Below, in pieces: positions 1 through 8,435 of a DNA stretch of 64,000 bases. The stretch is from assembly GCA_947458275.1 (NCBI GenBank), contig CANGYR010000006.1, positions 1-64,000 on the forward strand. The letters run 5' to 3'. Under the pieces are notes generated by a model that saw only the letters and a list, made by a program, of their open reading frames with translations, was not told the origin of the DNA and did no database searches. This DNA is from Chitinophagaceae bacterium. Its GTDB lineage: Bacteria > Bacteroidota > Bacteroidia > Chitinophagales > Chitinophagaceae. The stretch's first letter is position 1. Each line of letters opens with the position of its first letter. Position numbers and translations under genes: made by a program.

Positions 1-2
1 AA

Positions 3-38
3 AGTGTGGAAGAAGTCATTGAACAGGTTGCAGAATGA
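3..38 (+). CDS. Possible 3' tail of a CDS cut by the window edge
   Basis: One forward frame reads SVEEVIEQVAE and then TGA, an acidic helical tail typical of a protein C-terminus. A second forward frame is also open to a stop at 40-42, so the frame is not certain. Too little is visible to name a product. A weak GGGGC/GCCCC hairpin (56-74) follows, without a clear T-run. Confidence 0.25.
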   Translation, partial: SVEEVIEQVAE

Positions 39-199
39 ATAGTATAAAAAATTAGGGGGCAGTAAAACCGCCCCACTAAACTGGCTGACTTAACGTCGCC
101 TAAAGTGTAAATTTAATTAAAAAATTATTGGTTTTTAACACAGAATCTCAGCGGTAAAGAGAAAGTCTTTAGCGTTTAATAGTTATAACCCTTAGACAA

Positions 200-1024
200 T
201 TAAACTATAGAACCTCTTAATGCAACCAACTTCTCCAACAACCCTTCCAGCAAATCTAACTGCAGCATATTCGCTCCGTCGCTTTTTGCCTGTGATGGAT
301 TGGGATGCGTTTCTATGAAGAGACCATCGGCGCCTACGGCAATGGCCGCTTTGGCAATGGTTTCAATCAGTTGAGGATTGCCGCCGGTGACTCCGGAAGT
401 TTGATTAGGTTGTTGAAGCGAGTGCGTACAATCCATAATTACGGGGACGCCCAATTCTTTCATCCAGGGGATGTTGCGGTAGTCTACAATAAGGTCCTGA
501 TAGCCAAAGCTATTACCCCTTTCCGTTAGCCACACATTTTCATTGCCGGCTTGTTTGATTTTATCCACTGCAAATTTCATGGCCGGGCCACTCACAAACT
601 GTCCTTTTTTTACATTCACAATTTTGTTGGTTGCGGCAGCTGCCAAAAGCAAATCAGTTTGTCTGCACAGGAATGCCGGTATTTGCAACACATCAACGAA
701 TTGTGCTGCCAACTCCGCTTCTGCAGCAGCATGAATATCTGTGGTGGTAGGAATGTTGAGTGATTTACCCGCTTGATGAATTAATTGCAATGCTTCTTTA
801 TCTCCTATGCCGGTAAAAGAGGAAATGCTCGTGCGATTGGCCTTTCGGTAGGAGGCTTTGAAGATGTAAGGAATTTCCAGTCTCTTACAAATGGCATTTA
901 CTCTTTCCGAAATATCAAATACCATTTTTTCATTCTCAACCACGCAGGGTCCTGCAATGAGGAAGAAATTGTTTTGGGGGTTGGAGGCTGCTGAATTCAG
1001 AAATAATGAGTTGTTGCCATTCAT
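200..1024 (-). CDS. kdsA: 3-deoxy-8-phosphooctulonate synthase (KDO-8-P synthase), metal-dependent type
   Basis: Condenses phosphoenolpyruvate with arabinose 5-phosphate to KDO-8-phosphate, the cytoplasmic entry step to KDO in lipopolysaccharide. The 274-residue protein is a full-length DAHP/KDO-8-P synthase TIM barrel, beginning FLIAGPC near residue 21. The residues that bind metal in the Aquifex-type enzyme are all present: Cys27 (GPC), His201 (CTHS), Glu238 (IETH) and Asp249 (SDGAN). The E. coli enzyme has Asn in place of this Cys, so this should be the metal-requiring class. The only in-frame ATG near the barrel start is at 1024. A perfect TACTTTTG promoter element lies 5 bases upstream, so the transcript may begin at or next to the start codon. 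Confidence 0.96.
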   Translation of the reverse strand: MNGNNSLFLNSAASNPQNNFFLIAGPCVVENEKMVFDISERVNAICKRLEIPYIFKASYRKANRTSISSFTGIGDKEALQLIHQAGKSLNIPTTTDIHAAAEAELAAQFVDVLQIPAFLCRQTDLLLAAAATNKIVNVKKGQFVSGPAMKFAVDKIKQAGNENVWLTERGNSFGYQDLIVDYRNIPWMKELGVPVIMDCTHSLQQPNQTSGVTGGNPQLIETIAKAAIAVGADGLFIETHPNPSQAKSDGANMLQLDLLEGLLEKLVALRGSIV

Positions 1025-1028
1025 TTGG

Positions 1029-1036
1029 CAAAAGTA
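1029..1036 (-). promoter_or_regulatory. Bacteroidota -7 element for kdsA
   Basis: The minus strand reads TACTTTTG, an exact TAnnTTTG match. It ends 5 bases before the kdsA ATG, predicting a leaderless or nearly leaderless mRNA. No clear -33 TTG was found at the usual spacing. Confidence 0.45.
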
Positions 1037-1079
1037 GGTTTTTATTTATTTTGATTGATGAGTGCTACGATAAAAGAAA

Positions 1080-1103
1080 TCCCGGCCACGTGAGTAACCG
1101 GGA
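1080..1103 (-). terminator. Hairpin terminator downstream of the lipoprotein gene
   Basis: TCCCGG and CCGGGA arms are separated by 12 bases, and the minus strand continues ATTTCTTTT. The site lies just past the lipoprotein stop and before kdsA. Confidence 0.5.
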
Positions 1104-1132
1104 AAAAATCTTGTTAACCTTAAAGACTTAAA

Positions 1133-1780
1133 CTACTTCATTTTTAAGGTGGCGCCAGTTGCATTCAAAACAACACGGGCTTTTTGTGTAAAGATTCCTG
1201 GATGGTAGTCAATTTTATATTTTGGATTGACAAAAACATCCACATCCGGGTTTTCGTCTACTAGTTTATAATAAACCTGGTTGGTCAGTCCACTTGCTGC
1301 AACCCCGCTCCATAAAAGGTTATTGGTCGCACCCGCAAATGGTAGACCTATTAGGTACTGTAATCCATTTCTTAATTTATAGTCACCTTCTATTGTATAG
1401 TTTTGGCCAGGTCCAAAGTTGATAGTTTCTTGTTTTCTTCCAAAAACACTTTGAGCCAAATATCCATATCCATATGTGAAGCCAATCATAGAAAGAATGG
1501 GTAAGATTCTGGGAGTTCTACCTATCGCAACTCCGTTGAAACGAAACATTAATCCGTGTTTGTTTTTGTTTTGATTATTTTTTGCGCCCAACCCAGGAAT
1601 ACCACAAATGGCATTTCCATCCATTTCAATTTGTTTTATTCTTTTAATGGTGTATTCATCCGAATTTCTGTTTAATGAAACATCGCTGAAGCCTCCGTTG
1701 CCTGACTGCAGATACTGTGAACAGCTTGAGAAGCTGATAATAATAACAATCGGAATTAAATTGTAGAATAATTTTTTCAT
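1133..1780 (-). CDS. Putative lipoprotein of unknown function
   Basis: This 215-residue protein is not recognised as a named family. The N-terminus has two lysines, a hydrophobic stretch (about residues 5-17) and a lipobox-like FSSC, so it is probably lipid-anchored after cleavage before Cys20. The mature part has a Gly/Tyr-rich hydrophobic segment (GFTYGYGYLAQ, near residue 102) and ends in a basic region (YKIDYHPGIFTQKARVVL). That tail resembles small envelope lipoproteins common in this phylum, but no function follows. It is transcribed alone toward kdsA, with a hairpin terminator between them. A near-consensus TATCTTCG lies just upstream. Confidence 0.7.
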   Translation of the reverse strand: MKKLFYNLIPIVIIISFSSCSQYLQSGNGGFSDVSLNRNSDEYTIKRIKQIEMDGNAICGIPGLGAKNNQNKNKHGLMFRFNGVAIGRTPRILPILSMIGFTYGYGYLAQSVFGRKQETINFGPGQNYTIEGDYKLRNGLQYLIGLPFAGATNNLLWSGVAASGLTNQVYYKLVDENPDVDVFVNPKYKIDYHPGIFTQKARVVLNATGATLKMK

Positions 1781-1851
1781 ATAACTTTTTTTTGCGAAGA
1801 TATATTGTTTATTATTTTATTTTAAAAAAATTATTTTATTATTTTTCCTTT

Positions 1852-1859
1852 TACATTTA
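1852..1859 (+). promoter_or_regulatory. Probable -7 element for threonine dehydrogenase
   Basis: TACATTTA (one mismatch to TAnnTTTG) lies 20 bases before the ATG, giving a short leader of about 14 bases. Confidence 0.35.
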
Positions 1860-1879
1860 CACCCCGATAAACGATTGTT

Positions 1880-2821
1880 ATGGCTAAAGAGAAAATTCTG
1901 GTAATTGGAGCAAGCGGACAAATAGGAGTGGAGCTGACGCTTGCGCTGAGAAACATTTATGGCAACAATAACGTGATTGCCTCGGATTTAAGAGAGGAAA
2001 ATCCTTTACTTAAAGGCACTGGTCCCTATGTGAGCATGGACGTAATGAACAAGGAGATGCTGCATGTTCAAGTTATCCGCCAGGGTATTACCCAAATCTA
2101 TCTGCTCGCAGCGATTCTTTCTGCCACCGGTGAAAAAAATCCCAATCTGGCCTGGAGCCTTAATATGCAGAGTCTGCTTAATGTGCTCGATATTGCCAGG
2201 GAAGAGAAGCTGCACAAAGTTTACTGGCCAAGTAGTATTGCTGTTTTTGGCCCCACCTCTCCAAAAATCAATTGCCCTCAGCAAACCATTATTGAGCCTA
2301 CAACTGTTTACGGCATCAGCAAATATGCCGGTGAGTTCTGGTGCAATTACTACTTTAACAGATATGGGGTGGATGTGCGGAGTCTTCGCTATCCGGGATT
2401 AATCAGTTATAAAAGCGCCCCCGGCGGTGGTACAACCGACTATGCGGTGGAGATTTTTCATGAAGCCATGGAAGAGAAAAAATACGAATGTTTTTTAAAA
2501 GAGGATACTTACCTGCCCATGATGTACATGCCTGACGCCATCAGGGCCACGATAGAACTCATGGAGGGTCCGGCATCCAAGATATCTGTCCGGACATCCT
2601 ATAATATTTCTGCAGTCAGTTTTTCTCCGGCAGAAATTGCCGCAGAGATTAAAAGGCATATTCCGGATTTTTCTGTTAGTTATAAGCCTGATTATCGACA
2701 GGCAATTGCAGAAAGCTGGCCCCAAAGCATAGACGACAGTGTGGCAAGAAAAAACTGGGGTTGGAAAGAGGAATTTGGTCTGGCTGAGCTCACTAGCGAC
2801 ATGATTAAAAATATCAAGTAA
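1880..2821 (+). CDS. L-threonine 3-dehydrogenase, SDR (epimerase-like) type
   Basis: Oxidises threonine to 2-amino-3-ketobutyrate with NAD. This short-chain-dehydrogenase form is unrelated to the zinc enzyme and is common in Bacteroidota. The 313 residues form an extended SDR: the glycine motif GASGQIG (10-16) binds NAD, Ser118/Ser119 and the YGISK pair Tyr144/Lys148 form the active site, and PGLISYKSAPGGGTTDYA is the substrate-pocket segment typical of this family as opposed to UDP-glucose epimerases. The start is set by the standard N-terminus MAKEKILVIGASG and a nearby promoter. No glycine C-acetyltransferase partner is adjacent. A generic NAD-dependent epimerase is the less likely alternative. 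Confidence 0.88.
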   Translation: MAKEKILVIGASGQIGVELTLALRNIYGNNNVIASDLREENPLLKGTGPYVSMDVMNKEMLHVQVIRQGITQIYLLAAILSATGEKNPNLAWSLNMQSLLNVLDIAREEKLHKVYWPSSIAVFGPTSPKINCPQQTIIEPTTVYGISKYAGEFWCNYYFNRYGVDVRSLRYPGLISYKSAPGGGTTDYAVEIFHEAMEEKKYECFLKEDTYLPMMYMPDAIRATIELMEGPASKISVRTSYNISAVSFSPAEIAAEIKRHIPDFSVSYKPDYRQAIAESWPQSIDDSVARKNWGWKEEFGLAELTSDMIKNIK

Positions 2822-2854
2822 CAAGACAATGCTAATTGATAATAAGCTAATTGT

Positions 2855-2909
2855 AATAGATTTTTTAGCAAAATAAATCCAGGGGATTTATTTTGCTAAA
2901 AAATCTATT
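2855..2909. repeat. Perfect 26-bp inverted repeat, 3-base loop
   Basis: The left arm (2855-2880) and right arm (2884-2909) are exact reverse complements around AGG. The arms are AT-rich and contain TTTTTTAGCAAAATAAATCC. No T-run follows on either strand, so it is not a textbook terminator. It could be a transcript-end hairpin, an extruding palindrome or a remnant of a small inverted-repeat element. Confidence 0.9.
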
Positions 2910-3175
2910 GACGTCAGTTTGACCACAAAATACCGGGGCTGGAAAGAAGACTTGTTCTCATGAATCCCACAATATCCCTCAAAATAAATTTTAAGTAGCA
3001 CTTAATATTAATTGATAGTGAGTTACTTAAAACTTTATAATGCGCATATTTTTCTGATTTCATTTCTGTAACAGCTGCTTCTGTTAACTCAATTTCTATC
3101 AAATATTTAGATAAAAATTGAAACGTTAATTTTTATTAAAAAATTCATAAAATGTTGATTATAATGGGGTTTGGG

Positions 3176-3207
3176 TTGATTTTTAATTTATATTGCATTT
3201 ATATTTA
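3176..3207 (+). promoter_or_regulatory. Promoter for the outer-membrane barrel gene
   Basis: TTG (3176-3178), a 21-base spacer and TATATTTA (3200-3207). The predicted start is about 15 bases upstream of the ATG. Confidence 0.5.
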
Positions 3208-3228
3208 CTAACCAAAAATTAACAACAC

Positions 3229-3825
3229 ATGAAAAAAGTATTATTCATCGCTGCTTTCGCAGCTGTTTCTTTAACGAGCTCTGCTCAGTTTGCTAAAGGA
3301 GATTCTTACATTTCGGGCAATGTCGGTTTTACATCTAGCTCCAAAAAATTAAATTCAACAACAACAGTCCTTGAAAACAAAACAGATCTTTCTGTTTCAC
3401 CTAACTACGGCTATTTTGTAACCAACAACATTGCAGTAGGTGTGGGTTTAGGTTATGGTATGAACACAACTAAAAATGATGCTACAGGGGCTAAAATTGT
3501 GGATGGTTCTACTCTGTCTGCTGGTGTTTTCGCAAGATATTACACCACTCCTGCTAAGGCTTTCTCTTTCTTCGGTAACCTGGGCGTAAACTACACATCA
3601 GGTACAGAAAAGTTGCCTACTTCTGTTAAAACTACCGGATTTGACGTTGCTATCGCTCCAGGTATCAGCTATTTCGTATCTAACAGACTAGCTATCGAGT
3701 CTACCATTGGAAGTCTTGGTTATAGCACGAAAAAAAGGGATGTAACAGGTGCTGTGGCTTCTAGCGATTTTGGTTTGAATCTTAACCTGTCATCTATCAG
3801 ATTTGGTGCAGTTTACAAGTTTTAA
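3229..3825 (+). CDS. Small outer-membrane beta-barrel protein
   Basis: A 198-residue protein with a clear signal peptide (MKKVLFIAAFAAVSLTSSAQ, cleavage near residue 20). The mature part alternates polar and hydrophobic residues in strands such as YISGNVGFTS and FGAVYKF, ending in the terminal phenylalanine typical of barrels recognised by BAM. The pattern fits the OMP_b-brl/OmpA-N-like eight-stranded family. Its job is unknown: structural, adhesive or a small-solute channel. It is a single-gene unit with its own promoter and a strong terminator. Confidence 0.85.
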   Translation: MKKVLFIAAFAAVSLTSSAQFAKGDSYISGNVGFTSSSKKLNSTTTVLENKTDLSVSPNYGYFVTNNIAVGVGLGYGMNTTKNDATGAKIVDGSTLSAGVFARYYTTPAKAFSFFGNLGVNYTSGTEKLPTSVKTTGFDVAIAPGISYFVSNRLAIESTIGSLGYSTKKRDVTGAVASSDFGLNLNLSSIRFGAVYKF

Positions 3826-3847
3826 TTCTGATTTAACTTGACTTATT

Positions 3848-3879
3848 AAAAAATGGGCTGTTTAAACAGCCCATTTTTT
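3848..3879. terminator. Bidirectional terminator between convergent genes
   Basis: A perfect 13-bp stem (AAAAAATGGGCTG / CAGCCCATTTTTT) with loop TTTAAA gives a T-run on both strands. It sits between the barrel gene and the convergent dapB. Confidence 0.92.
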
Positions 3880-3906
3880 ATTGGATATAATTCCTGTAAT
3901 AAGGGA

Positions 3907-4626
3907 CTAGTTGATTTTCAATACATCCTTCATTCCATAAACCCCTATCTTCCCTATCATAAATTCTGCAGCTAAAACTGCTCCTGATGCAAATCCCGTT
4001 CTGCTATGTGCTGTATGTTTGATTTCTATGCTATCGACAGGGGAGTCGTAAGTAATGATATGTGTGCCCGGTGCTGGATCTATTCTTTTACTGATGATGC
4101 TTAATTCGTCTTTTTGTGAGGTTTCGCCTAGTGCCCATTTGTTTTTTGCCGGCAGATTTTCCAATATGCCTTCAGCCAGTGTAATGGCGGTGCCGCTGGG
4201 TGCATCCTTCTTTTGCTTATGGTGAATTTCTTCTACAGAAACATTATACTCATTTCTGCTGGCCATCAAACGGCCCAAGTGCCTGTTTACCTCAAAAAAG
4301 ATATTCACTCCTATACTGAAATTACTGGCATACAATAGACCACCATTGTTTTCATTGCAAAATTGTACCACTTCTTTCCATTTGTCTAACCAGCCGGTGC
4401 TTCCGCTAACCACTGGCACCCCGGCTTCGATACATTTTTTTACATTATCAACAGCACTCTCCGGACCGGTAAACTCAATGGCAACATCCGCCTTGGATAG
4501 ATTTGCCTGGTTAAATTCATCGGCATTCGTAATGTCTATTTTCAATACAATGTTATGACCTTTTTGCAAGGCAATCTCTTCAATGGCTTTACCCATTTTT
4601 CCGTAACCGATAAGTGCGAGATTCAT
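3907..4626 (-). CDS. dapB: 4-hydroxy-tetrahydrodipicolinate reductase
   Basis: Reduces hydroxy-tetrahydrodipicolinate to tetrahydrodipicolinate in the diaminopimelate/lysine pathway, supplying peptidoglycan. The 239 residues carry an N-terminal Rossmann motif (GYGKMG, residues 8-13), the catalytic-domain signature EEIHHKQKKDAPSGTA near residues 132-147 with the acid/base histidines and substrate-binding lysine, and the C-terminal HTAHSRTGFASGA segment. Length is slightly below the 250-270 of proteobacterial enzymes, as usual in this phylum. It lies alone between a terminator and a repeat-rich spacer. Aspartate kinase, the first enzyme of the pathway, is also in this window (12595-13866). Confidence 0.96.
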   Translation of the reverse strand: MNLALIGYGKMGKAIEEIALQKGHNIVLKIDITNADEFNQANLSKADVAIEFTGPESAVDNVKKCIEAGVPVVSGSTGWLDKWKEVVQFCNENNGGLLYASNFSIGVNIFFEVNRHLGRLMASRNEYNVSVEEIHHKQKKDAPSGTAITLAEGILENLPAKNKWALGETSQKDELSIISKRIDPAPGTHIITYDSPVDSIEIKHTAHSRTGFASGAVLAAEFMIGKIGVYGMKDVLKIN

Positions 4627-4662
4627 TGTTAATTATTTAAAAGAGTAAGAATTATAAAACAA

Positions 4663-4751
4663 AAGTTGAAGATTGTTGAACATAGTTGAATTTTGTTGAA
4701 AAAAACTTCGCTTTCAACTATCTTCAACCACCTTCAACCATCTTCAACCAC
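4663..4751. repeat. GTTGAA / TTCAAC direct and inverted repeat cluster
   Basis: Four GTTGAA copies are followed by four TTCAAC copies in the spacer between dapB and the M16 gene, so the halves can fold on each other. The unit resembles the GAGGTTGAA arrays elsewhere in the window. Confidence 0.75.
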
Positions 4752-4754
4752 GTC

Positions 4755-6848
4755 TTACTTGAAATCCCCCTCACTCACTCCCTCATTTATTTTGATATCA
4801 GACACAATCATCTGAAATTCCTGTCCCGCCATATTTTGGGTGATAGAATAGGGGAAAAGTACATTTCCGGCCTTTTTGTAATCACCATAATCTACAGTTA
4901 ATGATATATCCTGCCCCTGAGCACTTTTTGTACTTTCTTCTCTCAATAATAAACCAGTTTTGGAAGAATAATATTCTACAACCACATTGCCACTTGGCTT
5001 GGTAACTTTTAATTTATAAGCCTGCTCATCGCCAATTTTTTCTACTCCCAGATAGCTGAGTTTATAGTCGCTGGTTAGGTAATACAACTGAGGTATAAGT
5101 GCTCTGTCATCCTGCGCTTCTTTGATTTCTTTTTCATCCAATTCTTTCTTTTGACCCATTTGTGCCTGATACCCTTTGCTGCCATCAAATAATGCCTGCA
5201 TTACTTTTGCCTCACCCATTTTTATTTCGGTATTGCGTTTGTTGGGAGCCATTTTAATGTCGACGCCATCAAGTTTAGTACCCATCAACTCCATCGTTAA
5301 TGTTGATTTTATTGTATTGATCTTTTTAGCTTCTTCTTTTCCGCCAATTGCTTTAAGGTAGCCATCAATTACAGTGAATGCAGAAATAGCTTCTGAATTC
5401 ATTTCAGATGATTTTACATTGGTTTCTTTTTCTTTCTCTACAATTGGATTGGCAAATTTGTCATACAATTTAACCGGATAGCCCAAACGGGAAAGGTTTG
5501 GTAAAATTTTACTTCCGTTTCCAACAATGACGATTCTGCTGTTGTCTTTTTCAAAATATTTTTTAGATGCACGCTGCACATCACTTAATGTAACAGCATT
5601 CACTTTTTGAAGGAATGTACGATAGTAGTCTTTAGGTAATCCATTGATCAAAATATTTGAAGCATAGGTGGCTGTCTTCGCAGGGTCTTCCATGCCTAAT
5701 GCGAAGGAACCGTTGTACAAAGCTTTTGCACCATCCAGTTCTTCCTGAGTCATTTTTCCTTCGCGCATGTTCTCAATTTCTCTGATGATTTCAGCAACGG
5801 CACTGTCGGCTTTCTCGCTTCTTACCTGTGCTGTACTGCTGAATCTGCTCTGGAATCTTCCGCTGCCGGTTTTAGAATAACTGCCGTAAGTGAAACCATG
5901 CTTTTCTCTGAGATTCATAAACAATTTACTTTCTGCACCGCCACCCAAAATCTGATTGGCAAGTAACAGGGCATGGTAATCTGAATTATGCATCGGGTTA
6001 TTGATCAAATTGCCTACGCTGATTTCTCCCTGTACTGCAGTTGCAACATCCACAAAATTGATTTCGGTGCCTTTTACATTTGCTACATTAGGTATGCTTG
6101 GTAAAGTTAGTTTCTTTCCTTTCCAGCTGCCAAAAGCTTTTATAGCCAATGCTTTTGCGGCCTGAGGTGTAATATCACCAACAAAAGTCAGGTATGCTCT
6201 TGAAGGGGTATAGTAATCTTTATAAGCAGTTTTCACGTCAGCCAAAGTGAGCTTTTTAATACTTTCTTCTGTAATAAATTCTCCCATAGCGGTATTCTTT
6301 CCATAGCTGAGTGCCTGAGCTACACGGTTTGAAATTGCTGTGGCACTTTTTTCTTCAGTTTTCAATGAAGTGATGGTTTGTCTTTTTAATTTGGTAAAGG
6401 ATTCTTCAGGAAATGAAGGGTATTGAACAGCCTCTGCCATCAACAAGAATGCCTTTGAGAAATATCTCGTCAGCGCAGATGCATATCCGCCGGTAGCATT
6501 CAAATTTACATTGGCACCAATAAAGTCAATAGATTCGTCAAATTTGGCCTTCGGCGTCTTGGTGGTTCCTTCTCCCAGCATCTGGCCGGTAATATCAAGA
6601 ATGCCTGCTTTTTCACCTTCCAGTACCGGTCCTCTATCGATATTCAAGCTTGCAGAAACTCTGGGTAATTTGTGGTTTTCTACCACAATAACAGTGATGC
6701 CGTTGGGCAGATTGAATATTGCCGGATCTTTTATAGAAATAACCGGAGCCGGGCCCGCTTTTGGAGGTTTGCTCCTGTCAATATCATTCTGTGCAAAGCC
6801 GCACACTGAAGTGACGGTAAGTATCAGTATTGAGATGATTTTGTTCAT
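4755..6848 (-). CDS. M16-family non-catalytic subunit fused to a lipoprotein-sorting-like domain
   Basis: A 697-residue secreted protein (signal peptide ending GFAQ near residue 20) with two insulinase-fold lobes (about 40-460). At the position of the HxxEH zinc motif it reads LDITGQMLGEGT, so the metal ligands are missing. The second lobe keeps the substrate-binding Arg/Tyr in NLREKHGFTYG. This is the pattern of the accessory subunit in bacterial heterodimeric M16B proteases. Residues about 485-697 (VIDGYLKAIGG onward) look like the LolA/outer-membrane-lipoprotein-sorting fold, an uncommon fusion that may bind lipid or peptide. It starts 38 bases after the catalytic subunit gene, so the two are very probably one operon. 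Confidence 0.88.
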   Translation of the reverse strand: MNKIISILILTVTSVCGFAQNDIDRSKPPKAGPAPVISIKDPAIFNLPNGITVIVVENHKLPRVSASLNIDRGPVLEGEKAGILDITGQMLGEGTTKTPKAKFDESIDFIGANVNLNATGGYASALTRYFSKAFLLMAEAVQYPSFPEESFTKLKRQTITSLKTEEKSATAISNRVAQALSYGKNTAMGEFITEESIKKLTLADVKTAYKDYYTPSRAYLTFVGDITPQAAKALAIKAFGSWKGKKLTLPSIPNVANVKGTEINFVDVATAVQGEISVGNLINNPMHNSDYHALLLANQILGGGAESKLFMNLREKHGFTYGSYSKTGSGRFQSRFSSTAQVRSEKADSAVAEIIREIENMREGKMTQEELDGAKALYNGSFALGMEDPAKTATYASNILINGLPKDYYRTFLQKVNAVTLSDVQRASKKYFEKDNSRIVIVGNGSKILPNLSRLGYPVKLYDKFANPIVEKEKETNVKSSEMNSEAISAFTVIDGYLKAIGGKEEAKKINTIKSTLTMELMGTKLDGVDIKMAPNKRNTEIKMGEAKVMQALFDGSKGYQAQMGQKKELDEKEIKEAQDDRALIPQLYYLTSDYKLSYLGVEKIGDEQAYKLKVTKPSGNVVVEYYSSKTGLLLREESTKSAQGQDISLTVDYGDYKKAGNVLFPYSITQNMAGQEFQMIVSDIKINEGVSEGDFK

Positions 6849-6886
6849 TGTAAATATTTTTTAACTGCTAAATGAGTGGTGATGAA

Positions 6887-8194
6887 TTATTTTTTAGGAA
6901 GATAATAAATTACAATCCTTTGGTTTTTGTTCAGGTATTTTTTAGCTACATTTTGAATGTCGTTTCTGGTGATAGAACGAACAATATCCAGTTGCTGGTT
7001 AATATAGTTGGTGTTCTTGTGGAAGGTATAGCCGTCAGCTAAGTTTTCCGCAACTCCCAGCATTTTTGCATTAGCACCAATGTAGCTGTTTTCATATTGA
7101 TTACGAATTTTGGTAAACTCAGTTTCTGTAATAAGTTCATTTTGCAGTTTCACAATTTCATCATCCATATCTTTTAATAAAGTATCTAAAGCTACAGGTC
7201 CGCTTGGTAAAGCATAAGTCAAATATGCACCATAGTCTTCTAGTGTATAGTTGAAGCAACCTACCTGGAGAGAGTTCTTTTTATCATCCACCATTTTTTT
7301 ATACATTCGGCTGCTGGAGCCGGTGCTCAACACATCAGAAGCCAATTGAAGCGCGATTGATTCTTTATCTCTCATACCGGGGGTTCTGTAGCCGGTCATG
7401 ATAGCAGGAATCTGTATGTTTGGATCGTAAGTAGTATCAATTATTTCTTTTGTGATAGGATCATCTTTGATGACTTTTCTTTCAATAGGTGCACCTTTGG
7501 GTATGGCGCCAAAATAAACCTGTACCAGTTTTTTAGTTTTTTCAACATCTATATCTCCGGCAACAACCAATACAGCATTGTTAGGAACATAAAACTTTTT
7601 GTTGAAAGCAATGAATTCATCTAATGTGGCTGAATCTAAATGATCCAGACTTCCAATAGTCACCCAATTGTATGGATGCTTGGTGAATAATTTTTTCATG
7701 CAGGCAGAGAGAAAATTGCCATAAGGCTGGTTGTCTACACGCAAACGCTTTTCTTCTTTTACGACTTCGTTTTGTGTTTTAACGCCTATTTCATTGATAA
7801 CGGGATGCATGAGGCGCTCACTTTCCAGCCACAATCCTGTTTCAAGCTGATTGGACGGGAATACCTCATAGTAGAATGTTCTGTCTTGAGTGGTATTAGC
7901 ATTATTTTGTCCGCCATTGTTGGTCACAATTTTAAAGAATTCGCCTCTTTTGATATTCTTACTTCCTTCAAATAAAAGATGTTCAAAAAAGTGCGCGAAT
8001 CCTGTACGGTCGGGGTTTTCATCCTTACTTCCTACGTGATACATCACGGAAACGGCAACAACAGGAGCTGATTTATCCTGGTGCAAGACAACATGAAGTC
8101 CGTTGCTGAGATCATACTCAGTGAAAGCTACTTTCTGCGCATTGGCGAGCATAGAGCCTGATAATAGTAAAAATAAGAGGGGTAATTTCGACAT
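6887..8194 (-). CDS. M16-family zinc metalloprotease, catalytic subunit
   Basis: A 435-residue periplasmic protease with signal peptide (ending NAQ, residue 20). The inverted zinc motif HFFEH is at residues 68-72, and the third ligand is probably in NEVVKEEKRLR further on. In its second lobe, where active homodimers have an Arg/Tyr pair, it reads VDDKKNSLQVG. It therefore appears to lack the pair that its neighbour supplies, as expected for a heterodimer. The likely role is degrading peptides or misfolded envelope fragments. A repeat block (8285-8428) lies upstream, and I could not identify its promoter confidently. Confidence 0.93.
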   Translation of the reverse strand: MSKLPLLFLLLSGSMLANAQKVAFTEYDLSNGLHVVLHQDKSAPVVAVSVMYHVGSKDENPDRTGFAHFFEHLLFEGSKNIKRGEFFKIVTNNGGQNNANTTQDRTFYYEVFPSNQLETGLWLESERLMHPVINEIGVKTQNEVVKEEKRLRVDNQPYGNFLSACMKKLFTKHPYNWVTIGSLDHLDSATLDEFIAFNKKFYVPNNAVLVVAGDIDVEKTKKLVQVYFGAIPKGAPIERKVIKDDPITKEIIDTTYDPNIQIPAIMTGYRTPGMRDKESIALQLASDVLSTGSSSRMYKKMVDDKKNSLQVGCFNYTLEDYGAYLTYALPSGPVALDTLLKDMDDEIVKLQNELITETEFTKIRNQYENSYIGANAKMLGVAENLADGYTFHKNTNYINQQLDIVRSITRNDIQNVAKKYLNKNQRIVIYYLPKK

Positions 8195-8284
8195 ATATTT
8201 TTTATTTGGTGTAAAAATAGCGACAAAATTGGCTGTAAAGCAGATTTTGAAAATTTTTTAGATGAACGGCAAATAATAGATTGG

Positions 8285-8428
8285 TTTAGAGGTTTAAGAG
8301 GTTTAATAAGGTTCAAAAGGTTCAAAAGGTTCAAAAAGTTCAAAAGGTTGATAGTAACCCCAAACCCCAAACATTCGAAGCATAACCCCAAACTATAAAC
8401 GCGCTTCGCGCAACCCAAACCAAAAACG
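8285..8428. repeat. Dispersed GGTTCAAAAGG / CCAAACCCCAAAC repeat, copy 1
   Basis: Starts as (GAGGTTTAA)n, changes to (GGTTCAAAA)n, then GGTTGATAGTAACCCC and CCCCAAAC units, and ends with the hairpin GCGCTTCGCGC. Module order matches copies 2 and 6; copy 3 is inverted. Non-coding. Confidence 0.85.
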
Positions 8429-8435
8429 GTATTCT

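Larger units (their letters stand above)
2822..3228. other. 407-base intergenic region without a convincing gene
   Basis: Holds a perfect 26-bp inverted repeat (2855-2909), a low-confidence 62-codon minus ORF (2914-3102) with no recognised similarity, and the promoter of the downstream barrel gene. The inverted repeat begins 33 bases after the threonine dehydrogenase stop, so it may serve as that gene's 3' end, but it lacks a T-run. Confidence 0.6.

Noticed and set aside
56-74. GGGGC/GCCCC hairpin as terminator of the gene at the left edge
   Set aside because: Five-base stem without a T-run; too weak to call.
2914-3102. 62-codon minus ORF beside the 26-bp inverted repeat, considered as a transposase remnant
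   Set aside because: No recognisable motif and no target-site duplication; kept only as part of the intergenic note.
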